Assembly (NCBI GenBank): GCA_024734555.1
Contig: JANPWX010000358.1
Location: 560,523-624,522 of the forward strand
Source of the DNA: Trochalopteron elliotii
Lineage: Eukaryota; Chordata; Aves; Passeriformes; Leiothrichidae
DNA length: 64,000 nt
Direction: 5' to 3'
In this document: positions 39,401 to 47,576 of the stretch, in pieces
Position numbering within the stretch: position 1 is the stretch's first letter
Layout of the letters: every line of letters starts with the position of its first letter
Made by a program: the position numbers and the translations under genes
The notes under the pieces: generated by a model
Told to the model about the DNA's origin: nothing
The model's database searches: none
What the model saw: only the letters and a program-made list of their open reading frames with translations

Positions 39401-42400
39401 GCTTAAAATGCCTTAAATATCTTGCTGCAGTGCCAAAAGACATAGGTAATAGGATTTTGAGTAGGGCTTGTGTAGTTTAGGCACGGATTTCCTGTTACAC
39501 ACCTTTGACTTGCTCAGGGTTCACATGCACATCCCAGGTACTGCAGCCTAACAAGTCCCTGCACATCTGCTGAGTGAGATGAGCTATGTCTGTGCATTCC
39601 CTTGGCCTCTGGCAAACACAAAATGAACAAATTAGGCTTTTAGCCTCCCTTCACCATGGACCAAATTAAGTCAGATGCTCTTGCATAAGCTGTGGGTTGA
39701 AAGCATGTGTGTATATACACGTTAATTGCCAGTGTGGTCACATGCTTTTTTAATTACACTGGGCACCTGCATCTTTGAAGACACTTTTCCCTAGTAAATC
39801 TGTCCCCTGCAAAATGAGCTTGCCTGTGGTCATGGGAAGTTTGGGTGCAGAAATGGGTGTGTTCCTTTCCCTGCAGGCATGGGGTGACTGTCAGAGGGTG
39901 GAGTTCCAGCCTGCAAGGCTCTTCCTCTAAGGACCACTGGGGACTTTCCTCTTGACTTTATCAAATGATCAGAACTCCTTTTATCATACAGATATCCTGA
40001 AACCTTAAAAAGAGCAAGTATTACTCCACCCCATTGCTGGCACAATTGCTTCTTAATACCCAACTCCCTCTTCCAAGTTTGCATTTTTATTGTACAAACT
40101 TTTCCTCCAAGGCAGTGAGTTTTAACTGAGCACTTGCAAATTGCAGCTGAGGAAAGTAGATAGAAAATGCAAAATCACTTCACAGTCTGTAGCTTTTTAA
40201 TCGCATTCCCATATTCAGTAAAAGTAATGAGATTTCTTGTTTATATTTGTAATCAGCAGAGGCAACTGACTGTGATGAGAAGCCGGACATTTCTCTACTA
40301 CAAACAGGTAAAATGCATTAAAATTTTTATCAGTCTCCCATATGTGTTTTTGTTTATTTATGGCACAGAAGTACTCTTCAATAATCCTGACTTGCCATGT
40401 ACAGCTGAGTAATTGCACACAGGACTCTGCTATCTAAAGTTTTGAATGGTCTGTGTTAAAAAACAAATGCATCAGAATCTTACAATTTTGCCCTCAATTT
40501 CATATTCATAAAACCTCAAGGTCCATGGGAGCAGCTAAGCTAATAAGGCCCGTAAGTTACACTTCTTATGCCAGATAGGGACTTGTGCTCATCCCTGATA
40601 TTTCTGGGTGTATTTTTTATCTCTTAACGGAGTTATTGGTAGGGACAAACACAGTCATTTGTAGTGTCACATCTGTTGAGTTGTTGGAGGTATTAACTGT
40701 AATATCTTGGACTCACAGAAGGATTGCAGACATATTTACATGCTAGTTAAGTGTTAGTTTACTTATTCTTGAAGTGCAGCCACCCTGCATTAAAAGCCTC
40801 ACAATTGCTATACAGCAGCTTGGCTGTGCAGCTGTGTAGACTGGGAAATAACATTTTTCCACACTGTTGAATTTGGTGTTTAAATCACCAATCTCACCAG
40901 ACTGAGACAGAAATTTGAAGCACCCTCACATTAGGTCCATCAGTAGGTGCCATGATGGTAGGAGCTGAGCTGCCATCCTCTGAAAATTCAGTGGGGCCAG
41001 AGTCTAGGGACTTGGTCATTTCCCTGCATTTCAGAGTCTGTAATGTCACTGAGATGCTGCTTCTTATCCCCAAAGGAGAGAGGATCTTGGGCAGACAAAT
41101 AACATCATTGATTATAGTGCGGTTTTGTGTTACTTCATTTAACAACAAAGGGTGGTTGGAGATCAGCAGTGCCATTGCTGGAAGAGCAGGACAGGGCTGC
41201 TACTGGGTTCCTGAGCAGATCACACAGTACCTGACAGCTGTGGAGAGGACGGGAGACTACTGGTGACCATCACAGCATCTGTCTCCTGTGCCAGGACTCC
41301 CTGATCTCCCTTGCATAAGGGCTGGAGAAGGAGCTTTCACACCCCGCTGCTGTGTGCAGGAGCAGCAGCTGCCAGCCGTGGAGCGCTGTCGGAGCACGTG
41401 CAGTTACTAAGGAATAGGAGCAGGGGAGCAGTTGGGAGGACAAGCAGCTATAGTCTGGTTCTGGCAGGGACCCAGGGGGGGCTGGGAGCACACGCTGCCT
41501 GGGAGCCGCCGTCCTGCTTTCCTGGCCAGCCAATGAATAATATTTCAGGGTACGGCTGTGATGAAAGGTGCAGGAAGCTCTGCATTGAAAGGTCCCTTCC
41601 AAGTGACATCCTGTTGGTTTCTTTTATCAGGGAGGGAAGCAGTTCCGCTGCGAGAGGACCCTAATAAAGGTTGTTAATGCAGTGTAGTGTTATCTTTTCA
41701 TTGCTCCGGTAATCACATTAAGGAGCAGAATTAACAGTTTGCTGTATGTTTCTTGGAGCAGTTTCTGTAGTCGCTACTTGGGTTGTACATCAGGGATGGA
41801 AATGAGTGTGCTGAGATGGTTGTGGTAGAGAAGGCAACTCCCTTTCCACTCCACTGCAGATCACCCTCGTGGTCTGCTTGCTTGTACACCTTTGAGCATC
41901 CATGCATGCAGCTTTTGAGCTGAAATGCTTGTGTGTGGTGTGTACTGCTCCACACTACCTGTGGAAGGATGCCTAAATAAACCACACTGCAGTTTGCATT
42001 GGGGGAGGTGATGTTCACAGGCTGAGAGCCAAGAATTTGATTCACACCCATTATTATATGTGTGCCAGTGCCTCTTTATAGGACATATCTGTGTAATATC
42101 ATACTGTTGTTGGAAGCAGATTATTTAAAGTGATACATAGACAGTATAATGACAGTAATTATGATACAGAGCCAAAATATAGATGCTTTCTATCAAGGAA
42201 TGTTGCAAAAGATGTGGGATATGATTTTTACAGGGGTCTTTCCCTGTTTTAGTACAGCTGGTTTTACAAAGGGGTGTTTGACAGGTTCTTTAAAGACAGT
42301 CTGCATGCAATTTATTCAGCTGTCTTCTCTGTTTAGCTTGAAAAATCTTTAGGGAAAAGTCTCTCTGACTGTGTGTTTGTACAGTGCCTCATGCGATGGG

Positions 42401-44933
42401 CCTTGGCTGCAGATGACAGCTAATATCAGATAAATCGTGGCCTCAGGTATTAGGAAAAAATTTCTTTCCCAAAAGGGTTGTCAAGCACTGGAACAGGCTG
42501 TCCAGGGGAGTGGTGGAGTCACCATCCTGGGAGGTGTTTAAAAGATGAGTAGATGTGGCACTTGGGGGAATATGGTTGTTGGTGGACTTAGCAGTGCAGG
42601 ATCTTAAGTATCTTTTCCAACCTAAATGATCCTGTAATTCTGTGATCAGTGGTTAACGCGGTGCTTTGGTATAATAAAACCAGAGTGAACTGGGTTGCTT
42701 GAGGGGATCTTGCAAAAGCAAGATGGGGAGAAAACATGGGGTATGGGAGCTATCCATGAACAATTGCTCTCTTGATCTTCAGTAACTGAACAAACTGTGA
42801 AGCAAAAGTGCCCAGGGAGAATTATTTGAATCAGTGATAAGCATTGGTGCTAAAAAACAAGGGAAAACTCAGATTCCCGAGGTGTGGTCAACTCTCTCCA
42901 TCACTGGTGGGAAGAGAGCTGCTTCCAGAGGGAAGGTCAGGTCAGCTGCAGTTGTGTTTGGAGGTGTCTCTCCTTTGGTGCCAGCAGGATCAGGCTCCAA
43001 GTGCAGTTAATTGGTGCCAGTGCCCACAGCCAGGTCTGAACCAGCTCCCTCTGTACCCACAAACTAGCAAAGTCCTGGGATTTGAGGAGAGCAGAGGGTG
43101 CTTTGTTTTCAGAAACCTCTTTTGGAACTCAAAAGCCTGGTAAAAAAAATTAAGCTGGTACATCCTTGTAAAACTAAGGAAGACATTTTTCCCAATTATA
43201 TTTTAGCACTCCTGAGCAGAAATGATGCTCCTGTTTTAAAATCACCCTCTACACTAAGAGAGCCTTGGCTTTAAAGGCTGTTGATTGAAGGGTAACTGTG
43301 GCAGTTAAACTTGCTGGGAACTTTGGTTCATCGACAGATAAATCTCAAGAAAATACTAGAAGAATTGTCCCTAACAAATGTTATCAAAGCTCAGGTCTTG
43401 GACAGTTCCAATTTTTGCACCTACCCAAAGCTGCAGGCTGTGTCCAGACCTGAGCTGAGACAGATCAGACAGCTCTGGGGGTAATTATTGTGGGCTCAGT
43501 GGAAAGGCTGATTAATTTCTTGGTGATACAGGATACCTGGAGGGTGTGAGATAGATCTTTATCAGGATGAGGATGTGGCAGCTTTTAGAGTCTTTCTGTG
43601 TAAGTTGGTATTCTGAAAAGGCTCATCTTATTTCAGTGTACAGTTTACACAAAGCGTTGGGATTTTGTGGTTTGAAAGAAAAACAAAAGGAAGGCATAAC
43701 CCATAAATTCTGCATTGAGAACAAGAGTAAGCCAGCTGCAACACCCTTTTCTTGAATCCTCATCTTGTAAATTGGATTGGAAAGATGTAGGTAGGTATAG
43801 GACCATGAGGTAGCACTCTTTACTCCTGCTCTGGACCACAGCCATGCTGAGAGTTTATGTCGTTTCTCCACACTGGGGTTAATTCCAAGATGAGAAAGAA
43901 TTTTGATATCCCTAACGGAAGCTGAAACACTAACATCCCAATCCTCAGGTCTAGGGGTGATACATCTTTGTGAAAAGATGAGAGCAATCTCTTGGTAAAG
44001 AAACGGATGATAAGAAAACAGCAACAATCCAATTCTATATAGGTTGTCTCCTTTTCTCTTGAAATACAATATCAAGAAAATGAAACTTGGGGGAAAAAAA
44101 AAAAGAAAAACCTTTTCTGAAACCTTAAATATAAATCCTTTATTGTAATATAAATCTTTATCCTTTCAATGCATGATTGTATGAGTCTTCCCTTTTCATT
44201 GGGGTGTATTTGCCTCTCAGGCTGATTGATGTCTGTCTTCTCTTTGCCCTGTGTTCTTAGCGCTCTCGTCGTAATTCTTCTGTCCATCTTTTCATTGTTC
44301 TGTTTAGAAAAAGCACATTCTTAAAGTGCTTTAAAAAAGATGGGATATAATCATACAGCGCACCTTTTATAGGAGTCTGTATATATATATATATTTTTTT
44401 TTTCTCCTATATGCATTTAGACTGCTGTGGAATGGTGGGGGTTTCTACCAAATAAGATCCCAAAGTATGTACACAAGGTTTAAAATTCATGGGGTGCTTT
44501 TTTCACTTCTTCAAAACCAGAACTTCAAAGGGGTGAGCATTGCAGTGCAGTTCATGCTGAAGACTAATGGAGCACTTTACATCTGAAGTGGGCTGCACTG
44601 TATGTTGTGTGAAAAACTTGGCTGGCAAATTTTGTATTCAAAAAATCTATTTAATTTGCTTTTCTTTAGCCAGTTGAGCTTTACTCTAAATGGAATTCAG
44701 CAGCACTGCCTGTGTGCACACCAGCAGTTCAGCCCCATCACTAATTAAAGTTAAAACTCAAATACATAATTTCCATAATTCTAAAATACTGGGGGTTTTT
44801 TTGCAAATTATTGATATCTTAAATTCTTACTGTTTTTTTAACTGATCCCTTCACACTCTTTCTCCCTTCAGGTAACCTGTTCGACACCACAACAGACCAT
44901 CTGATAGATGCAAACCCAGATTTTTCAGTTTGA
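298..44933 (+). CDS. BEND7: BEN domain-containing protein 7 (nine coding exons, 429 aa)
   Basis: The nine joined exons total 1290 nt: 429 codons plus TGA. All junctions keep frame with GT donors and AG acceptors. Domains in order: a basic N-terminus (R6-K11, RKRSRK); a low-complexity linker in exon 3; a CCTCNC cysteine cluster at 162-167 followed by a Leu/Ile-rich helix at 171-188; a basic nuclear-localisation-like cluster at 212-219 (RKRNKKRK); and the BEN domain at about 286-391 (exons 6-7) with KRKR at 332-335 and RRRLKR at 386-391. BEN domains are helical modules found in chromatin-associated factors and bind DNA or protein partners, so a nuclear transcription-related role is inferred; the specific targets of BEND7 are not evident here. 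The exon order and peptide agree with what I recall of vertebrate BEND7, especially in the BEN domain, while the tail in exons 8-9 looks less conserved. The start ATG (298) has an excellent context, ACCATGG. No frameshift or premature stop is seen, so the copy looks functional. Confidence 0.92.
359..4115 (+). other. BEND7: BEND7 intron 1
   Basis: 3757 bp, GT-AG, phase 1. The first 600 bp are T-rich with long T runs at about 529-620. A short (AC)n run lies at about 1388-1399. No gene, RNA or clear transposon is recognised. The 190-codon minus-strand frame at 2796-3368 has no family features and is treated as chance. Confidence 0.8.
4116..4199 (+). CDS. BEND7: BEND7 coding exon 2 (residues 21-48)
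   Basis: Acceptor TTCCAG|ATTACC and donor TTAG|GTATGT. Encodes [20 protein letters not shown] and then KETQPVFL, with split codons (phase 1) at both ends. The peptide matches the conserved N-terminal segment of vertebrate BEND7 as I recall it. Confidence 0.9.
   Translation: MTIMRYIRSLTTAMMLMGRPKKHNQFF
9190..9260. repeat. AT-rich low-complexity stretch
   Basis: About 70 bp made almost only of A and T with interleaved ATTAATA and TATAATA words on both strands. It can fold on itself. I see no terminal repeats that would make it a transposon. Confidence 0.6.
11650..11890. promoter_or_regulatory. Intronic CpG-rich patch (possible enhancer or alternative promoter)
   Basis: About a dozen CpGs in roughly 240 bp, six of them in about 45 bp starting near 11655, inside an otherwise CpG-poor AT-rich intron. 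No ATG-led exon with a good donor was identified. It could be an unmethylated regulatory element or just a GC-rich chance patch. Confidence 0.35.
12717..12739. repeat. Poly-T run (23 bases)
   Basis: Uninterrupted T homopolymer in intron 2, about 440 bp before exon 3. No target-site duplication or pseudogene body was recognised beside it. Confidence 0.9.
13180..13479 (+). CDS. BEND7: BEND7 coding exon 3 (residues 49-148)
   Basis: Acceptor TTCATTAG|GAGATG and donor CAATG|GTATGA; 300 nt, phase 1 at both ends. It begins [20 protein letters not shown], a charged probably helical segment, and continues into a Ser/Pro/Gln-rich linker (about residues 97-148) likely to be disordered. Skipping this exon would keep the frame. 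Read-through into intron 3 meets a stop after three codons. Confidence 0.9.
15350..15790. mobile_element. Solo-LTR-like endogenous retroelement remnant
   Basis: The wording of this block (a segment on a transcript-like 'pattern' from the TATTTATTAAAAAGGCCTTC word at about 15396 through a T-rich stretch near 15590-15610 to CCTGCTGG near 15645) resembles LTRs that recur in songbird genomes. That resemblance is from memory. Neither the terminal TG...CA boundaries nor a target-site duplication could be fixed, and no gag/pol-like coding sequence lies beside it, so a degenerate solo LTR is the best reading. Orientation is unassigned. Confidence 0.5.
17107..17153. repeat. 11-bp inverted repeat (hairpin) in intron 3
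   Basis: ATTATAAGTAG at 17107-17117 is the exact reverse complement of CTACTTATAAT at 17143-17153, with a 25-bp spacer. It could be a small hairpin or the remnant of a short inverted-repeat element. Confidence 0.6.
19235..19357 (+). CDS. BEND7: BEND7 coding exon 4 (residues 149-189): cysteine cluster and helix
   Basis: Acceptor CTTTCAG|GAGAAA and donor AGCAG|GTACAG; 123 nt, phase 1 at both ends. It carries CCTCNC (162-167) and then a helix with hydrophobics at L171, I174, L175, L178, M181, L184, M185 and I187. The spacing suits a short coiled coil. The exon can be skipped without a frame change. Confidence 0.9.
19358..21793 (+). other. BEND7: BEND7 intron 4
   Basis: 2436 bp. It contains a CR1 3' tail about 55 bp after the donor (19412-19497) and an A-rich run near 20776-20794. 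Otherwise unique sequence with no gene recognised. Confidence 0.8.
19412..19497 (+). mobile_element. CR1 LINE 3'-end fragment (sense)
   Basis: GGTGTTGGATGAGATGG, GGTCCCTTCCAAACC and the final TTCTGTGATTCTGTGAT are the diagnostic CR1 3' end in + orientation. Only about 85 bp remain, with no coding part. Confidence 0.8.
21794..22059 (+). CDS. BEND7: BEND7 coding exon 5 (residues 190-278): basic linker with NLS-like cluster
   Basis: Acceptor CATTCAG|TTGGGA and donor CAGAT|GTAAGT. It starts in phase 1 and ends in phase 0. It begins [10 protein letters not shown], includes RKRNKKRK at 212-219 (nuclear-localisation-like), and ends in a Ser/Pro/Glu-rich linker leading to the BEN domain. Unlike exons 2-4, skipping it alone would shift the frame. 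Confidence 0.9.
24112..24147. repeat. Perfect 18-bp tandem duplication
   Basis: The unit TTCTTTATTTTGTTGTTC occurs twice head to tail (24112-24129 and 24130-24147) without a mismatch. It is probably a recent slippage event and so may be polymorphic. Confidence 0.9.
24680..25190 (+). mobile_element. CR1 LINE fragment, 3' part (sense)
   Basis: About 500 bp of CR1 3' end. A decayed stretch of the ORF2 C-terminus reads [20 protein letters not shown], and the 3'UTR ends in TTCCAACCTAAAC and TTCTGTGGTTCTGTAAT. It is truncated at the 5' end, as is usual for CR1, and is not coding-competent. Confidence 0.85.
26955..27180 (+). CDS. BEND7: BEND7 coding exon 6 (residues 279-353): BEN domain, first part
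   Basis: Acceptor TTTTGGTAG|CCAGAA and donor AAAAG|GTATGT; starts in phase 0, ends in phase 1. It encodes [20 protein letters not shown] and onward to NIVGAIK, including [18 protein letters not shown] (309-327-type helices) and the basic [12 protein letters not shown] (332-343). This is the most strongly family-like part of the gene and the main reason for the BEN-domain call. Confidence 0.93.
28100..28440 (+). mobile_element. Old CR1 LINE 3' fragment (sense)
   Basis: A diverged CR1 3' region. AGCTACCTAATGGGATGATG, GTCAGACTCTTCTCAGAGG, ATATTCAAAATGTGGCTGG and GATCTAGTTGGCCATGCTTT follow the order of the CR1 consensus as I recall it. The terminal repeats have decayed. Confidence 0.65.
29527..29576. 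repeat. A-rich low-complexity run
   Basis: Poly-A tracts interrupted by GATG. It lies about 100 bp upstream of a long CR1 copy, but CR1 elements do not end in poly-A, so the two are probably unrelated. Confidence 0.8.
29670..30655 (+). mobile_element. CR1 LINE copy with decayed reverse-transcriptase end (sense)
   Basis: About 985 bp, the longest CR1 in the window. In broken frames it keeps parts of the ORF2 reverse transcriptase: VPQGSIVGP near 29680, the catalytic-motif word FADD at 29769-29780, [11 protein letters not shown] near 29890 and EKDLGVLID near 29970. The 3'UTR follows to about 30655. Frameshifts and stops make it non-functional, and it is 5'-truncated. Confidence 0.88.
32070..32189 (+). 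CDS. BEND7: BEND7 coding exon 7 (residues 354-393): BEN domain, second part
   Basis: Acceptor TTATTTCAG|TCTTTA and donor GCTCAG|GTATGT; 120 nt, phase 1 at both ends. It encodes [21 protein letters not shown]374, and a closing basic helix ending RRRLKRGS (386-393). It completes the BEN domain; skipping it would truncate the domain while keeping frame. Confidence 0.93.
36132..36151. repeat. (GGGAT)n short tandem repeat
   Basis: About four units of GGGAT in tandem inside intron 7. Short enough to be of little consequence but possibly length-variable. Confidence 0.8.
36643..36722 (+). mobile_element. CR1 LINE 3' tail (sense)
   Basis: AGTTGGACTTCGGTGATCC, GGGTCCCTTCCAACTC and CTGTGATTCTGTTCT form the terminal 80 bp of a CR1 in + orientation. 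Confidence 0.8.
39075..39340 (+). mobile_element. CR1 LINE 3' end (sense)
   Basis: AGGTTAGATATAAGGAAGAA, GGTGGTGAAACACTGGCACA, GATGCCCCATCCCTGGAATT and the terminal AATTCTGTGATTCAGTGAT follow the CR1 3'UTR order in the + orientation. 5'-truncated. Confidence 0.88.
40260..40307 (+). CDS. BEND7: BEND7 coding exon 8 (residues 394-409), tandem NAGNAG acceptor
   Basis: The acceptor reads AATCAGCAG|AGGCA. The distal AG (40258-40259) gives [16 protein letters not shown]. The proximal AG (40255-40256) would start the exon at 40257 and insert one alanine before that glutamate. The distal form fits the vertebrate pattern RLKRGS-E as I recall it. The donor CAG|GTAAAA is weaker than the others; retention of intron 8 would end translation four codons later. 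This acidic tail follows the BEN domain. Confidence 0.85.
42438..42648 (+). mobile_element. CR1 LINE 3' end (sense)
   Basis: TATTAGGAAAAAATTTCTTT, GTTGTCAAGCACTGGAACAG, AGGTGTTTAAAAGATGAGTA, TTTTCCAACCTAAATGATCC and AATTCTGTGATC show a CR1 3'UTR in + orientation. It is of the same subtype as the copy at 24680-25190, judging by the shared GTTGTCAAGCACTGGAAC wording. Confidence 0.88.
44378..44403. repeat. (TA)n / poly-T microsatellite
   Basis: About eight TA units run into an approximately ten-base T tract in intron 8. It is likely to be length-variable. Confidence 0.8.
44872..44933 (+). CDS. BEND7: BEND7 coding exon 9 (residues 410-429) with stop
   Basis: Acceptor CTCCCTTCAG|GTAACC. Encodes [20 protein letters not shown] and then TGA at 44931-44933. 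The frame from exon 8 (G|GT) is kept. The tail is the part I can least confirm from memory of orthologues, but the acceptor is strong and the exon leads directly into a long 3'UTR with polyadenylation signals, which supports it as the terminal exon. Confidence 0.82.
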
Positions 44934-45852
44934 ATTTCACATCCTGCATCAGTGTTCTTAGCGGATAGAAACATCCTCTCCTTTGAGTAATGTTCCTGCA
45001 AGCTCAGCACGAGAACTTCAGTGTACCACAAGACATGGGCATCCATACAGTTTTTCTTACAAGTCTGTGTTTTTTCCATGCATTTTCCATGTAACCTCAA
45101 GTAATGAAACCGCCAGATTGCTTCACTGTTCTTCATCTTAATTAAAGATGATTTCCCTCTGCATCCAATGCATTACTGAATTAGCAGAGTATCCACTCTG
45201 AGGTCATTCTCTTACCTGTGTTTCTCCTCCATGATTGTATTTTTCCACACGTTTGTATGCTTGCCAGCACTGTTTCATTTTAAACCATGCAGAAGTTGTG
45301 ACTCTTCCCATCCCCAGGGACCAGGGTGGCCTCTCTCTCCACCATGAACCCTGGGGGCTTAATGAGCATCCGACTTGGTGAAGCTCTTTGTTTCTGCAGA
45401 CCCACTTTTCCTTTCCTGGCTGCTGTGGTACCAATGACCAGTCGCACACAGCCCTGATTTCAAAGTCTTTACTGGGTTTAGCAGGAAATAAAGGAGGATT
45501 TCTCCCAGCAGTGTCCAGGTTCCTAGTTATAGCAAGGAGAAGCTGTTCCTCAAATAATTTCCCCTTCGTGGTCCTAGTGGGATGGCTCTTGAGCATCTTT
45601 GTAGTGCAGATTGCTGGAGGTGGTCATTTTCCCCTCACTGTTGCCCCCAGCTTGCTCTACCACTTCAATCTCAAAATGTATTAATTTTTCTGTTTTCCAA
45701 GAAGAGGGTCTGCTCACTGTGATTTTTCAGCCACTGTCCTTGGCAACAATATTCACCTATTTACAAAACCAAGTCACCTTTCAACTGGCACTGTATTGAT
45801 ATCTCAGCAGTTAAGACAAGTGAATCGATCAAGAAATTGCACTACGATCATA

Positions 45853-45881
45853 GACACCGAAAGGGTCGGTCCTTTCGGGTC
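45853..45881 (+). other. BEND7: Predicted stem-loop in the BEND7 3'UTR
   Basis: CCGAAAGG (45857-45864) pairs perfectly with CCTTTCGG (45871-45878) around the loop GTCGGT. GAC (45853-45855) pairs with GTC (45879-45881) across a one-base bulge (A45856). An 11-bp GC-rich stem in a mostly AT-rich UTR is unlikely by chance. Its function is unknown. Confidence 0.6.
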
Positions 45882-46647
45882 AGGGCTAAGGTACAACCAT
45901 GTGCAGCCCTCCCTGCAAACCTTCATTCCTGCACCTTTCATCAGCACTAAATTCACTTTAAAAATGTTGAGAAGAAATCTGGAAGGTCTTACCTGCAACA
46001 CCTATTGATCACCAGGCAGTTAGTTTGAGCATGTTTCCTGCAATTCGAGGGAGAGCTTGCTAGAGCCTTTGCCATTGTGTTTCCTTTCCCTGTGTGTATC
46101 TTACCTTAGGTACTTTTTGGTTTTTTTTTTGGAAACTATTTGGCCTTTGAGTGTCTCAACAGAAGTGCTATTACAGAGTGGGATGGTTTTCAAAATATTC
46201 AACCTCTTTTTTTAACAATCCTAAAGCCTGTTTCTCAAGTGTCACGGAATACCCACAAATAACACCGAAGCCAACACGAACAGTTTGTTCTCTTGGCACC
46301 TGAGAAACCAGGCTCCCAGCTGTTCCCCACCCACCTTCCATGGACTTTTAGGAATGATCATGTTCTCTCTGAAACTGTGGAATAGATTGAATGTGCACTG
46401 CAAACCTTAAATTTTGAGTCTTTCCTTCCTTCATGGCTTGGAGCTGCCTGCATTGTGCAGGGGGCACCAGTCCGTTGTGTTGTAACCCTTCAACAATGAA
46501 ATCAGCGTTTTGTAAATTTGGAAGATTGCATTTGTGTTTACTTACTGTGACTACTGTTCAGACTTTCTTCAGAAATCTTTTTATAGGGTTTATTAGAGAG
46601 AAGAAAAAAAAATCATTCCATATTTAGGTAAAAATGTCTCAATCTTC

Positions 46648-46676
46648 TGTATATATGTTTTATTAATATGTAAATA
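46648..46676 (+). promoter_or_regulatory. BEND7: Pair of Pumilio response elements
   Basis: TGTATATA (46648-46655) and TGTAAATA (46669-46676) both fit the UGUANAUA consensus bound by PUM1/PUM2. They lie 21 nt apart and 30-60 nt before the first AATAAA, a usual place for such elements. Repression of BEND7 mRNA by Pumilio proteins is inferred. Confidence 0.55.
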
Positions 46677-46705
46677 TTTAGATATTTTTAAATTACTATG
46701 TTCTT

Positions 46706-46812
46706 AATAAAGCGACAAGGGACTAGTTGTGAAATGGTGTATAACATTGTGTTGTGTTACCAATCTCTGGGAAATCTTCTTTGTCAGTTCAGAAAAGAAA
46801 ACCTACAATAAA
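46706..46812 (+). terminator. BEND7: Two polyadenylation signals of BEND7
   Basis: AATAAA at 46706-46711 and again at 46807-46812. The second is followed within 20-40 nt by a GT-rich stretch (TGCATGTGCG, TTCCTGTGTTC), which suits a downstream element. Use of either or both would make 3'UTRs that differ by about 100 nt. Confidence 0.75.
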
Positions 46813-46830
46813 TAACTTTAATTGCATGTG

Positions 46831-47487
46831 CGTTCCTGTGTTCTATGCTGGATTCCTGGATTTTAAGAGTAATTACTTTGCCACCAGTGGACTACACATA
46901 GGAAAACCCTGAAAGTTACCACCACGATACTGTTTTTCCAGCTGGTTCAGCCAGAAACCACACTGCCTTGCCAATCACAACAACATCTATATCCAATCAC
47001 GTAATAACTCTTGAGTATTAAGTACTGATATGCTTGAAGTCTAATTTTAATTGAATTAGGTGCCTTTATAATCTGCACTTAAAAGGTTAAGCTCTGCTTC
47101 TATGGAAACAACACACAGGAAGGACAAACCAATACTCATAGGTTGGAGTAGCTGCAAAGATATATGCTTGGTAATTCATTATCACACCCTCATCAAATGT
47201 TTAGCCTTAGAAAATACTTTCTGCGAAAACATGTTCCTGGTAATCTTCCATCAATTCCAAGGAGCCAGTGAAGTGAAGTGAAGCAGCAGCTCACCACACC
47301 TTTTTGGCTTTATACAAGGAGCACCATGGAGACACTGCTGGTAAAAAGTCCCAAGGAGAGCTTCCTTCACATTCCAGTGGCTGCCCAGATGGGCTGAAGC
47401 CTGGTGCACGTCCTGCACCTGTGTGGTGTGACAGGAGCCAATGCCAGCCCTCCCCCCTGCGGGGTGCTGAAGGAGCATCTCGGTCAC
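46831..47487. other. Intergenic, nothing recognised
   Basis: Unique AT-rich and then GC-richer sequence after the BEND7 polyadenylation signals. There is a short GAAGTGAAGTGAAG repeat at about 47269-47283. No gene or transposon is recognised. Confidence 0.6.
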
Positions 47488-47576
47488 AGATCATAGGATG
47501 GGTTAGATTAGAAGGGACCTTTAAAGCTCCAACCCCTGCCATGGACAGGAGCATCTTGCACAAGATGAGGTTGGAT
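47488..47576 (-). mobile_element. CR1 LINE 3' end, piece 1 (interrupted copy)
   Basis: Reverse complement of a CR1 terminus: ATCATAGGATGGGTTAGATT, AGAAGGGACCTTTAAAG and CAACCCCTGCCATGGACAGG. The same copy resumes at about 47784 after an inserted element, since the order and orientation of the two halves are continuous in the CR1 consensus. Confidence 0.8.

Larger units (their letters stand above)
32190..40259 (+). other. BEND7: BEND7 intron 7
   Basis: About 8.07 kb. It contains a short CR1 tail (36643-36722), a CR1 3' end (39075-39340), a small (GGGAT)n run (36132-36151) and an A run near 34120-34133. No coding exon was recognised. AT-rich unique stretches around 35380-35960 look non-repetitive, but their conservation cannot be judged here. 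Confidence 0.8.
40308..44871 (+). other. BEND7: BEND7 intron 8
   Basis: 4564 bp. It holds a GC-rich patch (about 41310-41530), a CR1 3' end (42438-42648) and a (TA)n/T-rich microsatellite at about 44378-44403. No gene recognised. Confidence 0.8.
44934..46830 (+). other. BEND7: BEND7 3'UTR
   Basis: About 1.9 kb from the stop to just past the second AATAAA. It is free of CR1 copies, unlike the flanking intron and intergenic DNA, which agrees with a mature transcript end. It contains a stable stem-loop (45853-45881), two Pumilio-type elements (46648-46655 and 46669-46676) and two polyadenylation signals. The 3' end is estimated, not observed. Confidence 0.75.
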
